In this document: positions 7,985-17,377 of the stretch, one piece after another | How the letters are laid out: every line of letters begins with the position of its first letter | Position numbering within the stretch: position 1 is the stretch's first letter | NCBI RefSeq assembly: GCF_002288265.1 | Contig: NZ_CP016778.1 | Location: 1,054,001 to 1,118,000, forward strand | DNA length: 64,000 nt | Source: Candidatus Planktophila versatilis | Lineage (GTDB): Bacteria; Actinomycetota; Actinomycetes; Nanopelagicales; Nanopelagicaceae | Reading direction: 5' to 3' | Translations under genes and position numbers: made by a program | The notes under the pieces: generated by a model | Told to the model about the DNA's origin: nothing | Database searches by the model: none | Seen by the model: only the letters and a program-made list of their open reading frames with translations

Positions 7985-9088
7985 TTAGTAAACATGGGGC
8001 GCGTAGATTCTAGGCACACGCGGGCCTATTCGTGTGACTATCTCATAATTAATTGATTGAGACGCTGCTCCCCAGTCATCTGCTGTGTATTCACCGTGTG
8101 AACCGTTACCGAAAACTGTCACCCAGTCTCCCGAGCGAGCCTTGGAATCCGCACCTAAATCCACAACAAATTGATCCATGGATACTCGACCAATAATCGG
8201 TGCGCGCTTTCCTGCAGACCACACTCCGGCAGTGCGTGCGATCCGTGGAATTCCATCGGCATACCCCATCGCAACTACACCTAACTTGGTGTCGACCGTT
8301 GTGCTCTGGGTTGCCCCATAACCAACAGGTGATCCGGCTGGAACATCTTTTACTAAATAGAGAGCAGCCCGTAACTGCATAGCTGGGCGAAGGCCGAGAG
8401 ATTTGGAATCACCGAGTGTCTGCACATCGGGAGAAAGTCCATACATCGCAATACCTGTGCGCACCATGTCAAAGCTAGCAGCGCCATTTTTTAGTGTGGC
8501 CGCTGAGTTCGATAAATGTCTCATGATGTTGACGTGGCCAAGAGAATTCAGATGCGCAACGGCAGCGCTAAATCGCCCCAGTTGATCACTATTTTGTTTT
8601 TCAGCTGGCTCATCTGCCCGGGCAAAATGCGAGAAGATTCCGACAACTTCCACACCCTTTAGATGCTCTGCAGTGAGTTGATCCCATTCATTCAGAAACC
8701 CACCACGGGTCATACCGGTATCAACTTCCAAGTGAATGCGCGCTTTCTTAGACTTAGCTGCTGCCGAAATTTCTTTCAGCGCAGCTAGTGATGCCACAGC
8801 GATTTCAATATCTAACTCGATCCCTTGTGCAAAATCTGAGCCAGGTTGCACAAGCCACGCCAAGATTGGCGCAGTGATTCCTGCTTCACGCAGCGCAACT
8901 GCTTCTTCCAGGAGGGCAACGCCAAGGTATGAAGCACCGGCTGATAGCGCTGCCTTGGCAACCGGAATGAGTCCATGGCCGTAGGCATCAGCTTTCACAA
9001 CTGCCAGAAGATTTGTTCCAGAACGCTCTTTAAGTAGTTCAACGTTATGTTTGATTGCACTGAGATCAATAAGTGCTTCTGCTCTCAT
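7985..9088 (-). CDS. alr: Alanine racemase
   Basis: PLP-dependent racemase making D-alanine for peptidoglycan. The cofactor lysine is Lys32 in AVVKADAYGHG. The catalytic tyrosine is probably the one in SPVGYGATQ in the C-terminal beta-domain. GRVSMDQFVVDLG and GDWVTVFG are conserved C-terminal signatures. The 367-residue length is normal for the fold-type III enzyme. The ATG overlaps acpS by 4 bp, placing it in the glmM-glmS-PAP2-acpS-alr series of envelope and lipid genes. Confidence 0.95.
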   Translation of the reverse strand: MRAEALIDLSAIKHNVELLKERSGTNLLAVVKADAYGHGLIPVAKAALSAGASYLGVALLEEAVALREAGITAPILAWLVQPGSDFAQGIELDIEIAVASLAALKEISAAAKSKKARIHLEVDTGMTRGGFLNEWDQLTAEHLKGVEVVGIFSHFARADEPAEKQNSDQLGRFSAAVAHLNSLGHVNIMRHLSNSAATLKNGAASFDMVRTGIAMYGLSPDVQTLGDSKSLGLRPAMQLRAALYLVKDVPAGSPVGYGATQSTTVDTKLGVVAMGYADGIPRIARTAGVWSAGKRAPIIGRVSMDQFVVDLGADSKARSGDWVTVFGNGSHGEYTADDWGAASQSINYEIVTRIGPRVPRIYAPHVY

Positions 9089-9426
9089 CGCTCAATCACC
9101 ACCATCGCCGATGCGATACCACCATCGTGTGAAAGTGAAAGGTGCACGGTGGCGCCGTCAATGAGTTCTGCGATTGCACCACGAAAGAGAAAGTCGGGTT
9201 TACCGTTTTCATGGTTAATGACTTCAGCATCGTGCCACTGCAGCCCATGAGTTGGACTCAAGGCTTTATAGAGCGCCTCTTTGGCGGCAAAGCGGGCGGC
9301 AAGTGATGGTGCGGATTTGGTACGTTCAGATTCGGTAAATAGTTTTTGCGCCAAATGTGGGGTGCGCTCGAGGGATTGCTTAAATCGGGCAATGTCTACG
9401 ACATCGATGCCAATTCCATCAATCAT
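9085..9426 (-). CDS. acpS: Holo-[acyl-carrier-protein] synthase
   Basis: AcpS moves 4'-phosphopantetheine from CoA to acyl carrier protein. MIDGIGIDVVDIARF at the N-terminus holds the first Mg-binding aspartate, and SLAARFAAKEALYKAL at about residues 39-54 is the conserved helix with the metal-binding glutamate. VHLSLSHDGGIASAMVV is the usual C-terminal strand pair. The 113-residue length is normal. It is coupled to alr by a 4-bp overlap, and its position next to glmS/glmM and alr is a common actinobacterial arrangement. Confidence 0.95.
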   Translation of the reverse strand: MIDGIGIDVVDIARFKQSLERTPHLAQKLFTESERTKSAPSLAARFAAKEALYKALSPTHGLQWHDAEVINHENGKPDFLFRGAIAELIDGATVHLSLSHDGGIASAMVVIER

Positions 9427-9446
9427 GACACTGAGTCTATTAGTGG

Positions 9447-10115
9447 TTAGTGAAGTTGGCTATCAGATGGGAAATATCGGTCTATCGCGATTATCAAAAC
9501 CAAAAGGGAACCCCCAAGTAAGAGGCCACCGAAGAGATCTGAGAACCAGTGGGTATTTCGCAGCAATGAGACTACACAAACAGTTAAGGCAAGCAGGCCA
9601 ACGCCAGCGCTAGCAAGCCTTCCTTGATAGCGATTGACATGGGCGTATCGGTAAATCAAATATGCAACCATCCCCCAAATAAGAATGGCATTTGATGCAT
9701 GACCACTGGGATATGACATTCCACCAGCATGCAAGAGATCGAAACCTTCTTTTGGCTTTGTGCGGCCTAACCCATATTTAAATGCACCAACAACTACGTT
9801 GAGGGCAAGAAATGAGAGCACTCCTAAATTAATTGGCCGCCATGTTTTAAATCGGCGCGAGATGTAAACGGCAACAATCAGCAGCGCAACCCCAGAGACG
9901 CCACGCAGACCTAGGTCATCTAGCCTGCGAATAACAAAGTTAGATAAACCTTGGAATTTCGGGTGATCTACATCGTTAAAAGTGCGGTCAATCTCAATGA
10001 GAAATCCGTTGGTGAGTACCTGATAAGTAACAAATAAGTAACCTGCGAATAGGCTTGCTGACCACTTCAGAGCACGGCGCATTTGGCGCTGGCGAGGATC
10101 GACAATCGTTGACAT
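9447..10115 (-). CDS. PAP2-like membrane protein with altered catalytic motifs
   Basis: A 222-residue membrane protein with about six hydrophobic segments, related to type 2 phosphatidic-acid and lipid-phosphate phosphatases. The core motif PSGH (136-139) and the final H-x3-D (His189, Asp193 in HWFSD) are intact. Motif 1, normally K-x6-R-P, reads K113...K120-P121. Motif 3, normally S-R-x5-H, has Ser at the arginine position (183). Two phosphate-binding arginines are therefore replaced. It may still act on a lipid phosphate such as undecaprenyl diphosphate, given its place between glmS and acpS, or may have lost activity. It starts 2 bp after the glmS stop. Confidence 0.75.
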   Translation of the reverse strand: MSTIVDPRQRQMRRALKWSASLFAGYLFVTYQVLTNGFLIEIDRTFNDVDHPKFQGLSNFVIRRLDDLGLRGVSGVALLIVAVYISRRFKTWRPINLGVLSFLALNVVVGAFKYGLGRTKPKEGFDLLHAGGMSYPSGHASNAILIWGMVAYLIYRYAHVNRYQGRLASAGVGLLALTVCVVSLLRNTHWFSDLFGGLLLGGSLLVLIIAIDRYFPSDSQLH

Positions 10116-10117
10116 AG

Positions 10118-11956
10118 TTATTCGACGGTGACCGATTTAGCCAAGTTACGAGGTTGGTCTACATCTGTGCCACGAGCCACAGCTATTTCATATGCAAAGA
10201 CTTGCAGCGGAACGGTTGCAAGGACCGGCTGGAATAAGGAAGATGTCACAGGAATGCGAATAATGTGTTCGGCGCCAATTACTTCAGCACCTTCTGGAGC
10301 AATGACAACTACACGAGCACCGCGTGCCTTTACCTCTTGAATGTTACTGAGCATCTTCTCATCCAAGCCATGCTCATCAGCAGGCGGCAATATTGCAATC
10401 ACAGCAGTACCTTCTTCAATGAGAGCGATGGGGCCGTGTTTAAGTTCGCCGCCTGCAAATCCTTCAGCATGAATATATGCAAGCTCTTTTAATTTAAGTG
10501 CCCCTTCAAGTGCAACGGGATATTCAATTCCGCGCCCTAAAAAGAGAATGGTGTCGTTCTTTACAAACTTACGAGTTAGCTCACGAAGGGGTTCGATAGT
10601 TTCCAAGATTTGTTCCACCTTGCCAGGAAGCTCAAGCATCTGGCTATATAGATCGCGTACCTCTTTTTCGGTGAGCTGCTTTCGCACCTGCGCCAGTTTC
10701 AGGCCGATGAGATAGATAGCAACAATTTGTGTAAGAAACGCTTTCGTTGATGCAACAGCAATTTCAGGACCTGCATGGGTATAGAGAACAGCATCTGATT
10801 CGCGTGGGATCGTAGATGAGTTTGTATTACAGACTGCCAATACTCGAGCGCCAGCTGCCTTTGCATGGCGCACCGCCATCAGCAAATCCATAGTTTCACC
10901 TGATTGTGAGATTGCGATGACGAGTGAATCTTTATCAATAATCGGATCGCGATAGCGATATTCAGAGGCAATCTCCACATCAACGGGAATCTTTGCCCAT
11001 TTTTCGATTGCATACTTTGCCACCATGCCTGCGTGATAGGCGGTGCCGCAAGCAATGACAGAAATTCTCTTAATCTGTCTCATTTCATCATCGCTCATAT
11101 GTAATTCATCAAGAAGTATCTGGTTGTTATCACTCAGGCGGCCAATAAGAGTGTCGGCTATTGCTTTTGGTTGATCAAAGATTTCCTTGAGCATGAAATG
11201 GGCGAACCCGCCTTTTTGCGCCGCCGCTGCATCCCATGTGATTTCATATTCACGAAGTGCAACAGCCCGGCCTTCGAGGTCACAGATTGTGATTGCCTCT
11301 GGGCTGATGGTGACAACTTCATCTTGGCCAAGTTCAACTGCGCGCTTGGTGTAATCGATAAAGGCAGCGACATCAGATGCTAAGAAATTTTCACCCTTGC
11401 CAATACCGGCTACCAATGGCGAATTACGGCGCACTCCCACGATTGTTTGTGGGGCATCTGCGTGAATGGCAAGAAGTGTGAAAGAGCCGCGAAGTCGTTT
11501 GACCGCTGCCCGCATGGCCGCGGTGAGATCACCACCATGTTCTTTGCGAAGGTCAGAAAGTAAGTGGGCTACAGATTCGGTATCTGTTTCAGATGAGAAG
11601 GCATGACCGCGAGCTTCTAGCTCTTTGCGTAGCTCTGAATAATTCTCAATGATTCCATTGTGAATAACTGCCAGCTTGCCTTCATTATCTAAGTGAGGGT
11701 GCGCATTACTGTCAGTGGGGCCACCGTGTGTTGCCCAACGTGTGTGTCCGATTCCAGAATGCACAGTGGGTAAATTTGCCGGAAGCGCCGCTTCAAGATT
11801 AGCGAGTTTGCCGGCACGCTTTTCCACAAAGAGAGAGTTGTTGGTACCAAGTGCGATTCCGGCAGAGTCATATCCGCGATATTCAAGTCGGCGAAGACCT
11901 TCAACGATGGGCGTGATTGCAGATTGTGGTCCGGTGTAACCCACGATTCCGCACAC
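10118..11956 (-). CDS. glmS: Glutamine--fructose-6-phosphate aminotransferase (isomerizing)
   Basis: GlmS makes glucosamine-6-phosphate, the entry step to UDP-GlcNAc and peptidoglycan. The N-terminus MCGIVGYTG carries the class II amidotransferase nucleophile Cys2 after Met removal. HTRWATHG and HNGIIENY are glutaminase-site motifs. The two SIS sugar-binding domains show VIACGTAYHAG and SQSGETMDLL, and the end NLAKSVTVE is the family C-terminus. The 612 residues are full length. It lies 3 bp after glmM, so the first two steps of amino-sugar synthesis are cotranscribed. No glmS ribozyme is expected or seen upstream, as glmM lies directly before it. Confidence 0.97.
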   Translation of the reverse strand: MCGIVGYTGPQSAITPIVEGLRRLEYRGYDSAGIALGTNNSLFVEKRAGKLANLEAALPANLPTVHSGIGHTRWATHGGPTDSNAHPHLDNEGKLAVIHNGIIENYSELRKELEARGHAFSSETDTESVAHLLSDLRKEHGGDLTAAMRAAVKRLRGSFTLLAIHADAPQTIVGVRRNSPLVAGIGKGENFLASDVAAFIDYTKRAVELGQDEVVTISPEAITICDLEGRAVALREYEITWDAAAAQKGGFAHFMLKEIFDQPKAIADTLIGRLSDNNQILLDELHMSDDEMRQIKRISVIACGTAYHAGMVAKYAIEKWAKIPVDVEIASEYRYRDPIIDKDSLVIAISQSGETMDLLMAVRHAKAAGARVLAVCNTNSSTIPRESDAVLYTHAGPEIAVASTKAFLTQIVAIYLIGLKLAQVRKQLTEKEVRDLYSQMLELPGKVEQILETIEPLRELTRKFVKNDTILFLGRGIEYPVALEGALKLKELAYIHAEGFAGGELKHGPIALIEEGTAVIAILPPADEHGLDEKMLSNIQEVKARGARVVVIAPEGAEVIGAEHIIRIPVTSSLFQPVLATVPLQVFAYEIAVARGTDVDQPRNLAKSVTVE

Positions 11957-11959
11957 GAA

Positions 11960-13306
11960 TTAGTTCCCCAGTTCTGCTTTCACAACAGCTGCAAGAGATG
12001 TTGCGATGTCTTGCGCAAGGTTATCACTCGAGGCCTCAACCATCACTCTTACCAGCGCCTCGGTACCAGATGCGCGCAATAAGACTCGACCATTCTCGCC
12101 AAGAGTTGATTCGGCAGTAGCCACAGCCTTTGCAATCGCTGCTGATTCATCCAACTTATCTTTTTTCACATCAGAGACATTGATCAGAACCTGTGGGAAG
12201 CGCTGCATTTGTGATGCTAGTTCTGCCAGCGACTTCCCGCTGCGAACTACTTCTTGTGCCAATTGCAGGGCGGTAAGAATTCCGTCGCCAGTGTTGGCAA
12301 ATTCGCGCATAATCAAATGTCCTGATTGTTCCCCACCTAATGAGAAATCGCCCTCAATCATCTTCTCAAGCACATAGCGGTCACCGACTGCTGTGCTAAT
12401 GACTGAAATACCAGCATCTTTCATAGCATGCATAAATCCTAGGTTGCTCATTACTGTGCCGACGATTGTGTTAGATGTAAGGCCACCGCGGTTTTTGAAT
12501 CCAATAGCAAGAATTGTCATGATGGCATCGCCATCGACAACCTTGCCAGCACCATCGATAGCAAGGCATCGATCAGCATCGCCATCATGGGCAATTCCAA
12601 AGTCGGCGCCCTCTTTAACAACAGCTGCCTGTAAATCTTCTAAGTGGGTAGATCCACAGTTCTCGTTAATGTTCCAGCCATCAGGAGAACGATGAATAGC
12701 AACGACAGTTGCTCCAGCTTTTTCATATGCAATGGGTGCGACAAAAGAAGATGCACCATTGGCACAATCAACAACAATTTTCAGACCTTTAAGGGGTGTA
12801 GTTACCGAAGTGGCTAGATGGTTGAGATAGCGAGCGCTGGCGGTGTCATCAAAGGTAATGCGTCCAACATTTCGCCCGGTAGGACGTGTCCATGGCTCGC
12901 CCATACGCTTTTCAATAGCGGCTTCGATGGAATCATCAAGCTTTCCACCACCACGTGAGAACAATTTGATTCCGTTATCTGGCATCGGGTTATGCGATGC
13001 TGAAATCATGACCCCGAGATCGGCCCCTGATTCACCCACAAGGTAGGCAATCGCTGGGGTTGGTAATACACCAACGCGATACACATCGATACCCGCACTT
13101 GCTAAACCTGCAGCAACAGCTGCTTCTAAGAATTCTCCTGATGCACGGGAATCTTGGCCAACTATGGCTCTAGGACGCTTGCCTTTATTACTCGATGATT
13201 CAACGAGAATATGCGCTGCCGCGACCGCCACATCAACTGCTATTTCAGCGGTAAGTGTTTGCCCGTTTGCTAAACCACGAATCCCGTCTGTTCCAAAGAG
13301 AGCCAT
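11960..13306 (-). CDS. glmM: Phosphoglucosamine mutase
   Basis: GlmM turns glucosamine-6-phosphate into glucosamine-1-phosphate. The start MALFGTDGIRG is characteristic. The phospho-serine is Ser104 in ISASHNP, the Mg loop is DGDADRC and the sugar-binding GGEQSGH is present, as is the C-terminal phosphate loop RASGTEALVRVM. The 448-residue length is normal. A ribosome site GGAGTTGTT precedes the ATG. It follows rpsI by 48 bp, the same rpsI-glmM-glmS order as in other Actinobacteria. Confidence 0.97.
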   Translation of the reverse strand: MALFGTDGIRGLANGQTLTAEIAVDVAVAAAHILVESSSNKGKRPRAIVGQDSRASGEFLEAAVAAGLASAGIDVYRVGVLPTPAIAYLVGESGADLGVMISASHNPMPDNGIKLFSRGGGKLDDSIEAAIEKRMGEPWTRPTGRNVGRITFDDTASARYLNHLATSVTTPLKGLKIVVDCANGASSFVAPIAYEKAGATVVAIHRSPDGWNINENCGSTHLEDLQAAVVKEGADFGIAHDGDADRCLAIDGAGKVVDGDAIMTILAIGFKNRGGLTSNTIVGTVMSNLGFMHAMKDAGISVISTAVGDRYVLEKMIEGDFSLGGEQSGHLIMREFANTGDGILTALQLAQEVVRSGKSLAELASQMQRFPQVLINVSDVKKDKLDESAAIAKAVATAESTLGENGRVLLRASGTEALVRVMVEASSDNLAQDIATSLAAVVKAELGN

Positions 13307-13354
13307 AACAACTCCTTTACTGCAGGAACAAACGGGATATCTGGATAAAAAGAA

Positions 13355-13840
13355 TTAACGCTTTGAGTACTGTGAACGCTTACGTGCCTTCTTAAGGCCG
13401 TACTTCTTACGTTCAATCACACGAGCATCGCGCTTGAGGAAGCCAGCTTTCTTCAGTGCTGGACGGTTAGCCTCAGTATCGATCTCGTTAAGTGAACGTG
13501 CAACACCAAGACGTAGTGCGCCAGCTTGACCTGAAACTCCACCACCGTTGATGCGAGCAAAAACATCGTAGAGACCCTCTGCACCTACTGTGCGAAATGG
13601 TTCTGAAACTAGTTGCTGGTGAACCTTATTTGGGAAATAACCATCGAGTGTCTTGCCGTTTACAACCCAGCGACCTGTACCTGGAACTAGGCGAACGCGA
13701 GCAACTGCTTCCTTGCGGCGACCTGTGCCAGCACCTGGTGCAGTGATTGCCTTGCGGTTAGTTGCAGCAGCTGGAGTAGCTGAAGAGTAGGAAGTAAGTG
13801 TCTCTGTCTCGTCGATCTCGTTGAAAGTTGTATCTGACAT
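13355..13840 (-). CDS. rpsI: 30S ribosomal protein S9
   Basis: S9 sits at the head of the 30S subunit, and its C-terminal tail reaches the P-site tRNA. The conserved core begins at [16 protein letters not shown] (about 39-54) and ends with the typical [12 protein letters not shown] tail. An N-terminal extension of about 35 residues (Thr/Ala/Glu-rich) is usual in Actinobacteria. It follows rplM by 17 bp, forming the conserved rplM-rpsI pair, with glmM behind it. Confidence 0.97.
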   Translation of the reverse strand: MSDTTFNEIDETETLTSYSSATPAAATNRKAITAPGAGTGRRKEAVARVRLVPGTGRWVVNGKTLDGYFPNKVHQQLVSEPFRTVGAEGLYDVFARINGGGVSGQAGALRLGVARSLNEIDTEANRPALKKAGFLKRDARVIERKKYGLKKARKRSQYSKR

Positions 13841-13857
13841 GTTTATTTACTTATCCC

Positions 13858-14310
13858 TTACTTCGCTACTTGAGAAACTTGAGTGAATACATATGGAACT
13901 GGTGACTGTGCTGCATGTGGATGCTCTGGGCCGGCATAGACCTTGAGCTTCAATGCAACCTGTGCGCCAAGACGGTTCTTTGGAAGCATTCCCTTGATCG
14001 CTTTTTCAACAGCGCGTGTTGGGTGCTTTTCAATCAGTTCACCGTAGACAGTTGAAGTTAAGCCGCCTGGGAAACCTGAGTGGTGGTGTGCAAACTTTGT
14101 CAGCGCCTTGTTGCCAGAGAGCGCGATTTTTTCAGCGTTGATGACGATAACGAAGTCGCCCATATCCATGTGCGGTGCAAATGTTGCTTTGTGCTTTCCG
14201 CGTAGAAGAACGGCTGCATGGGTTGCAAGACGACCGAGCACAACATCCTGTGCATCAATAACGTGCCACTTACGGTCGGCGTCGCCTGCCTTGGGGCTAT
14301 ATGTACGCAT
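13858..14310 (-). CDS. rplM: 50S ribosomal protein L13
   Basis: L13 is an early-assembly 50S protein. [20 protein letters not shown] is the family N-terminus; [19 protein letters not shown] and GMLPKNRLG are conserved core motifs. The 150-residue length is normal. It is the first gene of the rplM-rpsI pair and is preceded by a 124-bp gap with several possible stem-loops (annotated separately) that may be an autoregulatory leader. Confidence 0.97.
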   Translation of the reverse strand: MRTYSPKAGDADRKWHVIDAQDVVLGRLATHAAVLLRGKHKATFAPHMDMGDFVIVINAEKIALSGNKALTKFAHHHSGFPGGLTSTVYGELIEKHPTRAVEKAIKGMLPKNRLGAQVALKLKVYAGPEHPHAAQSPVPYVFTQVSQVAK

Positions 14311-14390
14311 GCTTTATTACCTTCTTCTTTTCTTTATCTTGGGGACTACTTTCGGCACCTAATCTGGCGCAGGGGATGAACTTTACCTGC

Positions 14391-14444
14391 CCTGGAGTGC
14401 CAGGCCAAATCGGCCTCTGAGCGTGAAAAACGCTTTATTCACGC
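14391..14444 (-). promoter_or_regulatory. Candidate rplM (L13) mRNA leader with exclusive stems
   Basis: Between truA and rplM there are three inverted repeats in a row. A 6-bp stem GCGTGA/TCACGC (14421-14444) includes the truA stop codon. A 5-bp stem AGGCC/GGCCT lies at 14402-14416, and a 5-bp stem CCTGG/CCAGG with a 4-nt loop at 14391-14404. The last two share bases 14402-14404, so they cannot form together. An L13 leader is known in Firmicutes; I cannot say this one is homologous. Confidence 0.35.
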
Positions 14445-15274
14445 TTGGCGACAGTGATTTTAGCCCGCTCTAGCAGCTGATCATTATTGGGGTAATCAAC
14501 TTGATACAGAGTCAGGCCGCGGGCGGGGAATACCAAGGAATCTGAGACTCGCTCTTTATTGGCCAGCAATTGCGCAATCCAGGCAGGGCTTTGCCGCCCG
14601 TCAGCAACACAGACAACTGCGCCCACAAGATTGCGCACCATGGAGTAACAGAAGGCATCGGCAACAACATCGGCAACCAGCAAGCCCTCGTCACTACGGT
14701 GCCACTCATATTTTTCTAGAGTTCTGATAGTTGTTCCGCCTACCTTGAATTTACAGAACGCGGCAAAGTCGTGATGGCCTAAAAGCAGCGCACTTGCTTC
14801 ATTCATGCGATCAGCATCAAGTGGGCGATACCACGATGCGACATCGTGGCGAGAAAGAGGTGCGATGACATCGTTGTTATCAAGAATCTTGTAACTGTAA
14901 TACCTGCGCAAGGCAGAAAAACGGGCATGAAAGCCTTGAGGGGCATCGCTGACATTCATGATGCGCACATCTTCATCAAGAATTCTATTTAGTTTGTAGC
15001 GCAGATCTAGGTAGGTAAGTTCTCGGTCAAACATTGCATCAGGCACATCAACATGTATTACTTGCCCTGTTGCGTGGACTCCGGCATCGGTGCGCCCAGC
15101 AACTATTGAATCGATATTTGTCTGTGAGATTCGGGAAATAGCTTCTTCAATAAGATCTTGCAGTGTTCGGTGGCCTGGTTGTGTTGCCCAGCCAAAGAAG
15201 TGGGTGCCATCGTAGGCAATATCAAGCCGTAAACGACGAAACCCACTCTCAGGAAAGAGAGTGGGCGCCGCCAT
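14435..15274 (-). CDS. truA: tRNA pseudouridine(38-40) synthase TruA
   Basis: TruA isomerises uridines 38-40 in the anticodon stem. The catalytic aspartate is Asp63 in AGRTDAGVHATGQ, and RLRLDIAYDGTHFFGWA is the conserved first strand. FHARFSALRRYYSYKI and FCYSMVRNLVGAVVCV are further family motifs. The 279-residue length is normal. The first ten codons coincide with a strong hairpin, so translation initiation and the end of the rplQ transcript share the same DNA. No usable start codon follows the hairpin before the conserved domain, so ATG 15274 is the likely start. It is the last gene after rpoA-rplQ, as in many bacteria. Confidence 0.94.
   Translation of the reverse strand: MAAPTLFPESGFRRLRLDIAYDGTHFFGWATQPGHRTLQDLIEEAISRISQTNIDSIVAGRTDAGVHATGQVIHVDVPDAMFDRELTYLDLRYKLNRILDEDVRIMNVSDAPQGFHARFSALRRYYSYKILDNNDVIAPLSRHDVASWYRPLDADRMNEASALLLGHHDFAAFCKFKVGGTTIRTLEKYEWHRSDEGLLVADVVADAFCYSMVRNLVGAVVCVADGRQSPAWIAQLLANKERVSDSLVFPARGLTLYQVDYPNNDQLLERAKITVAKRE
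15242..15265 (-). terminator. Hairpin at the rplQ/truA junction, inside the truA coding start
   Basis: Perfect 9-bp inverted repeat CCCACTCTC/GAGAGTGGG with a 6-nt loop, followed on the reverse strand by TTTCGTC. It looks like a partial terminator for the rplQ transcript but lies within codons 4-13 of truA. The T run is short, so it may only reduce or pause transcription into truA. Confidence 0.5.
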
Positions 15275-15291
15275 GGTAAAGGTAAGTGTTT

Positions 15292-15651
15292 TTACTTATC
15301 TGTTACGAGTTCGATCACTGCCATAGGAGCGTTATCGCCCTTACGTGGACCAATCTTTGTAATGCGTGTGTATCCACCTTCGCGGTTAGCAAAGGTTGGA
15401 GCGATTACTGTAAAGAGTGTGTGAACAACGCTCTTGTTAGCAATACGCGCCATTACTTCACGGCGAGCAGAGAGGTCGCCCTTCTTACCGAAGGTAATCA
15501 ACTTTTCAGCTAGTGGACGAAGACGCTTCGCCTTTGCTTCTGTAGTTGTGATCTTTCCGTGCTCGAACAACTGCTCGGCAAGAGTACGAAGAATCAAGCG
15601 CTCATGTGATGGGCCGGAACCCAAACGTGGGCCTTTAGTTGGCTTTGGCAT
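15292..15651 (-). CDS. rplQ: 50S ribosomal protein L17
   Basis: L17 lies near the peptide exit tunnel. The start [25 protein letters not shown] is typical, with [24 protein letters not shown] following. The 119-residue length is normal and it lacks the long C-terminal extension of some high-GC Actinobacteria. It follows rpoA by 11 bp, the last gene of the alpha operon in its usual order. Confidence 0.97.
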   Translation of the reverse strand: MPKPTKGPRLGSGPSHERLILRTLAEQLFEHGKITTTEAKAKRLRPLAEKLITFGKKGDLSARREVMARIANKSVVHTLFTVIAPTFANREGGYTRITKIGPRKGDNAPMAVIELVTDK

Positions 15652-15662
15652 TGTTTTCTCCT

Positions 15663-16673
15663 TTATGCCTGATCTGCGTCAGCGAAGTCTTCATCTGACA
15701 CGTTGTAGTTCTGATGTTGTGAAGGATCAAATCCTGCTGGGCTGTCCTTAAGTGACATTCCCATTGATACAAGCTTTGCCTTAATTTCATCGATTGATTT
15801 TGATCCGAAGTTACGGATATCAAGTAGGTCAGCCTCTGAACGATTAACGAGTTCACCCACTGTGTGAATGCCTTCGCGCTTCAAGCAGTTATATGAACGT
15901 ACTGTGAGATCAAGATCTTCGATAGGAAGAGCAAGGTCAGCAGCGAGAGCAGCATCCATAACAGATGGCCCCATCTCGATACCTTCTGCATCAAGATTAA
16001 GTTCGCGAGCGAGTCCGAAGAGCTCAACAAGTGTCTTTCCAGCAGATGCAACAGCATCGCGTGGCTTCATTGATGGCTTTGTCTCAACATCAACAACAAG
16101 ACGATCGAAGTCTGTGCGCTGTTCAACGCGAGTTGCTTCAACCTTGTAGGTCACCTTAAGAACTGGAGAGTAGATTGAGTCAACAGGAATGCGACCAATC
16201 TCTGCTCCAGCTTGCTTATTCTGAACTGCAGTCACATATCCGCGACCACGCTCAACTGTAAGTTCGATTTCAAGGTTTGCCTTGCCGTTTAGTGTTGCAA
16301 TGTGAAGCTCAGGGTTGTGAACTTCTACGCCACTTGGAACAGCGATATCAGCACCTGTGACAGCGCCAGCACCTGACTTACGGATGTAAATCACTGAAGG
16401 CTCATCGTTATCACTTGAAAGAACAAGGTTCTTGATGTTCAAGACGATATCTGTGAGATCTTCCTTCACGCCTTCAAGAGTTGTGAACTCGTGGAGAGCT
16501 CCAGCAACACGAATGCTTGTTACTGCAGCACCTGGAATAGATGAAAGCAGGGTACGGCGCATTGAGTTGCCGAGTGTGTAGCCGAAACCTGGCTCAAGTG
16601 GTTCGATGATGAAACGTGAGCGGTTCTCGGAAATTACTTCTTCGCTAAGCGTTGGGCGTTGTGCAATTAGCAC
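15663..16673 (-). CDS. rpoA: DNA-directed RNA polymerase subunit alpha
   Basis: Alpha forms the dimer that scaffolds RNA polymerase assembly. The N-terminal domain shows [30 protein letters not shown] (about 21-50), and the C-terminal DNA-binding domain has [20 protein letters not shown]-like sequence followed by [14 protein letters not shown]. The 336 residues are full length, with an acidic tail. It lies between rpsD and rplQ, the standard order. Start context: the reading frame begins 61 bp after rpsD, an AT-rich gap with no evident structure. Confidence 0.98.
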   Translation of the reverse strand: MLIAQRPTLSEEVISENRSRFIIEPLEPGFGYTLGNSMRRTLLSSIPGAAVTSIRVAGALHEFTTLEGVKEDLTDIVLNIKNLVLSSDNDEPSVIYIRKSGAGAVTGADIAVPSGVEVHNPELHIATLNGKANLEIELTVERGRGYVTAVQNKQAGAEIGRIPVDSIYSPVLKVTYKVEATRVEQRTDFDRLVVDVETKPSMKPRDAVASAGKTLVELFGLARELNLDAEGIEMGPSVMDAALAADLALPIEDLDLTVRSYNCLKREGIHTVGELVNRSEADLLDIRNFGSKSIDEIKAKLVSMGMSLKDSPAGFDPSQHQNYNVSDEDFADADQA

Positions 16674-16734
16674 TTGTGCTCCTCTTTCTTCTCGTGGAAA
16701 TCCTCTATTTGATTTCCTCTAGGGGGTTGAAAAA

Positions 16735-17361
16735 TTACTTGCTGTAGAGCTCAACAATGAGCTGTTCTTGAACCTGGGTATCGATCACTGATCGAGCAGG
16801 TACACCGTGGATGATGATGCGCATCTGTGCTGCAACAACTTCCATCCACGCTGGAACAGACTTCTCACCGAACTCTGCGCTTGCGACGATAAATGGTGTG
16901 AGGTCGTGTGACTTTGAAAGAACATCAATGATGTCCATTGGAGATACACGATATGAAGGAATGTTTACCTTCTTACCATTGACAACGAAGTGACCATGGC
17001 GAACCAACTGGCGCGCCATGTCACGAGACTTTGCAAATCCTGCGCGGAATACAACGTTATCGAGGCGAGTCTCAAGAAGAATAAGAAGGTTTTCACCAGT
17101 CTTACCTTGCTTGCGGTTCGCTTCTTCGTAGTAACCACGGAACTGCTTTTCGAGAACACCATAAATACGTGCGCACTTTTGCTTTTCGCGCATCTGCAAT
17201 AGGTATTCAGACTCCTTTGAACGGCCGCGGCCGTGCTGTCCTGGTGGATAAGGACGAGATTCGATCGGACACTTTGGTCCATCGCACTTTGAGCCCTTAA
17301 GGAAGAGCTTTACTTTTTCGCGACGGCAACGCTTGCAGTCTGCTCCGGTATAACGAGCCAT
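16735..17361 (-). CDS. rpsD: 30S ribosomal protein S4
   Basis: S4 is a primary 16S rRNA-binding protein and, in well-studied bacteria, the autoregulator of the alpha operon. [23 protein letters not shown] is the zinc-type N-terminus, with four cysteines (CKRC...CDGPKC), so this is the Zn-binding form. The S4 RNA-binding domain is [27 protein letters not shown]. The 208-residue length is normal. It follows rpsK by 16 bp. The structured region before rpsM is where an S4 target would be expected. Confidence 0.98.
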   Translation of the reverse strand: MARYTGADCKRCRREKVKLFLKGSKCDGPKCPIESRPYPPGQHGRGRSKESEYLLQMREKQKCARIYGVLEKQFRGYYEEANRKQGKTGENLLILLETRLDNVVFRAGFAKSRDMARQLVRHGHFVVNGKKVNIPSYRVSPMDIIDVLSKSHDLTPFIVASAEFGEKSVPAWMEVVAAQMRIIIHGVPARSVIDTQVQEQLIVELYSK

Positions 17362-17377
17362 TTATTCTCTTCCTTCC

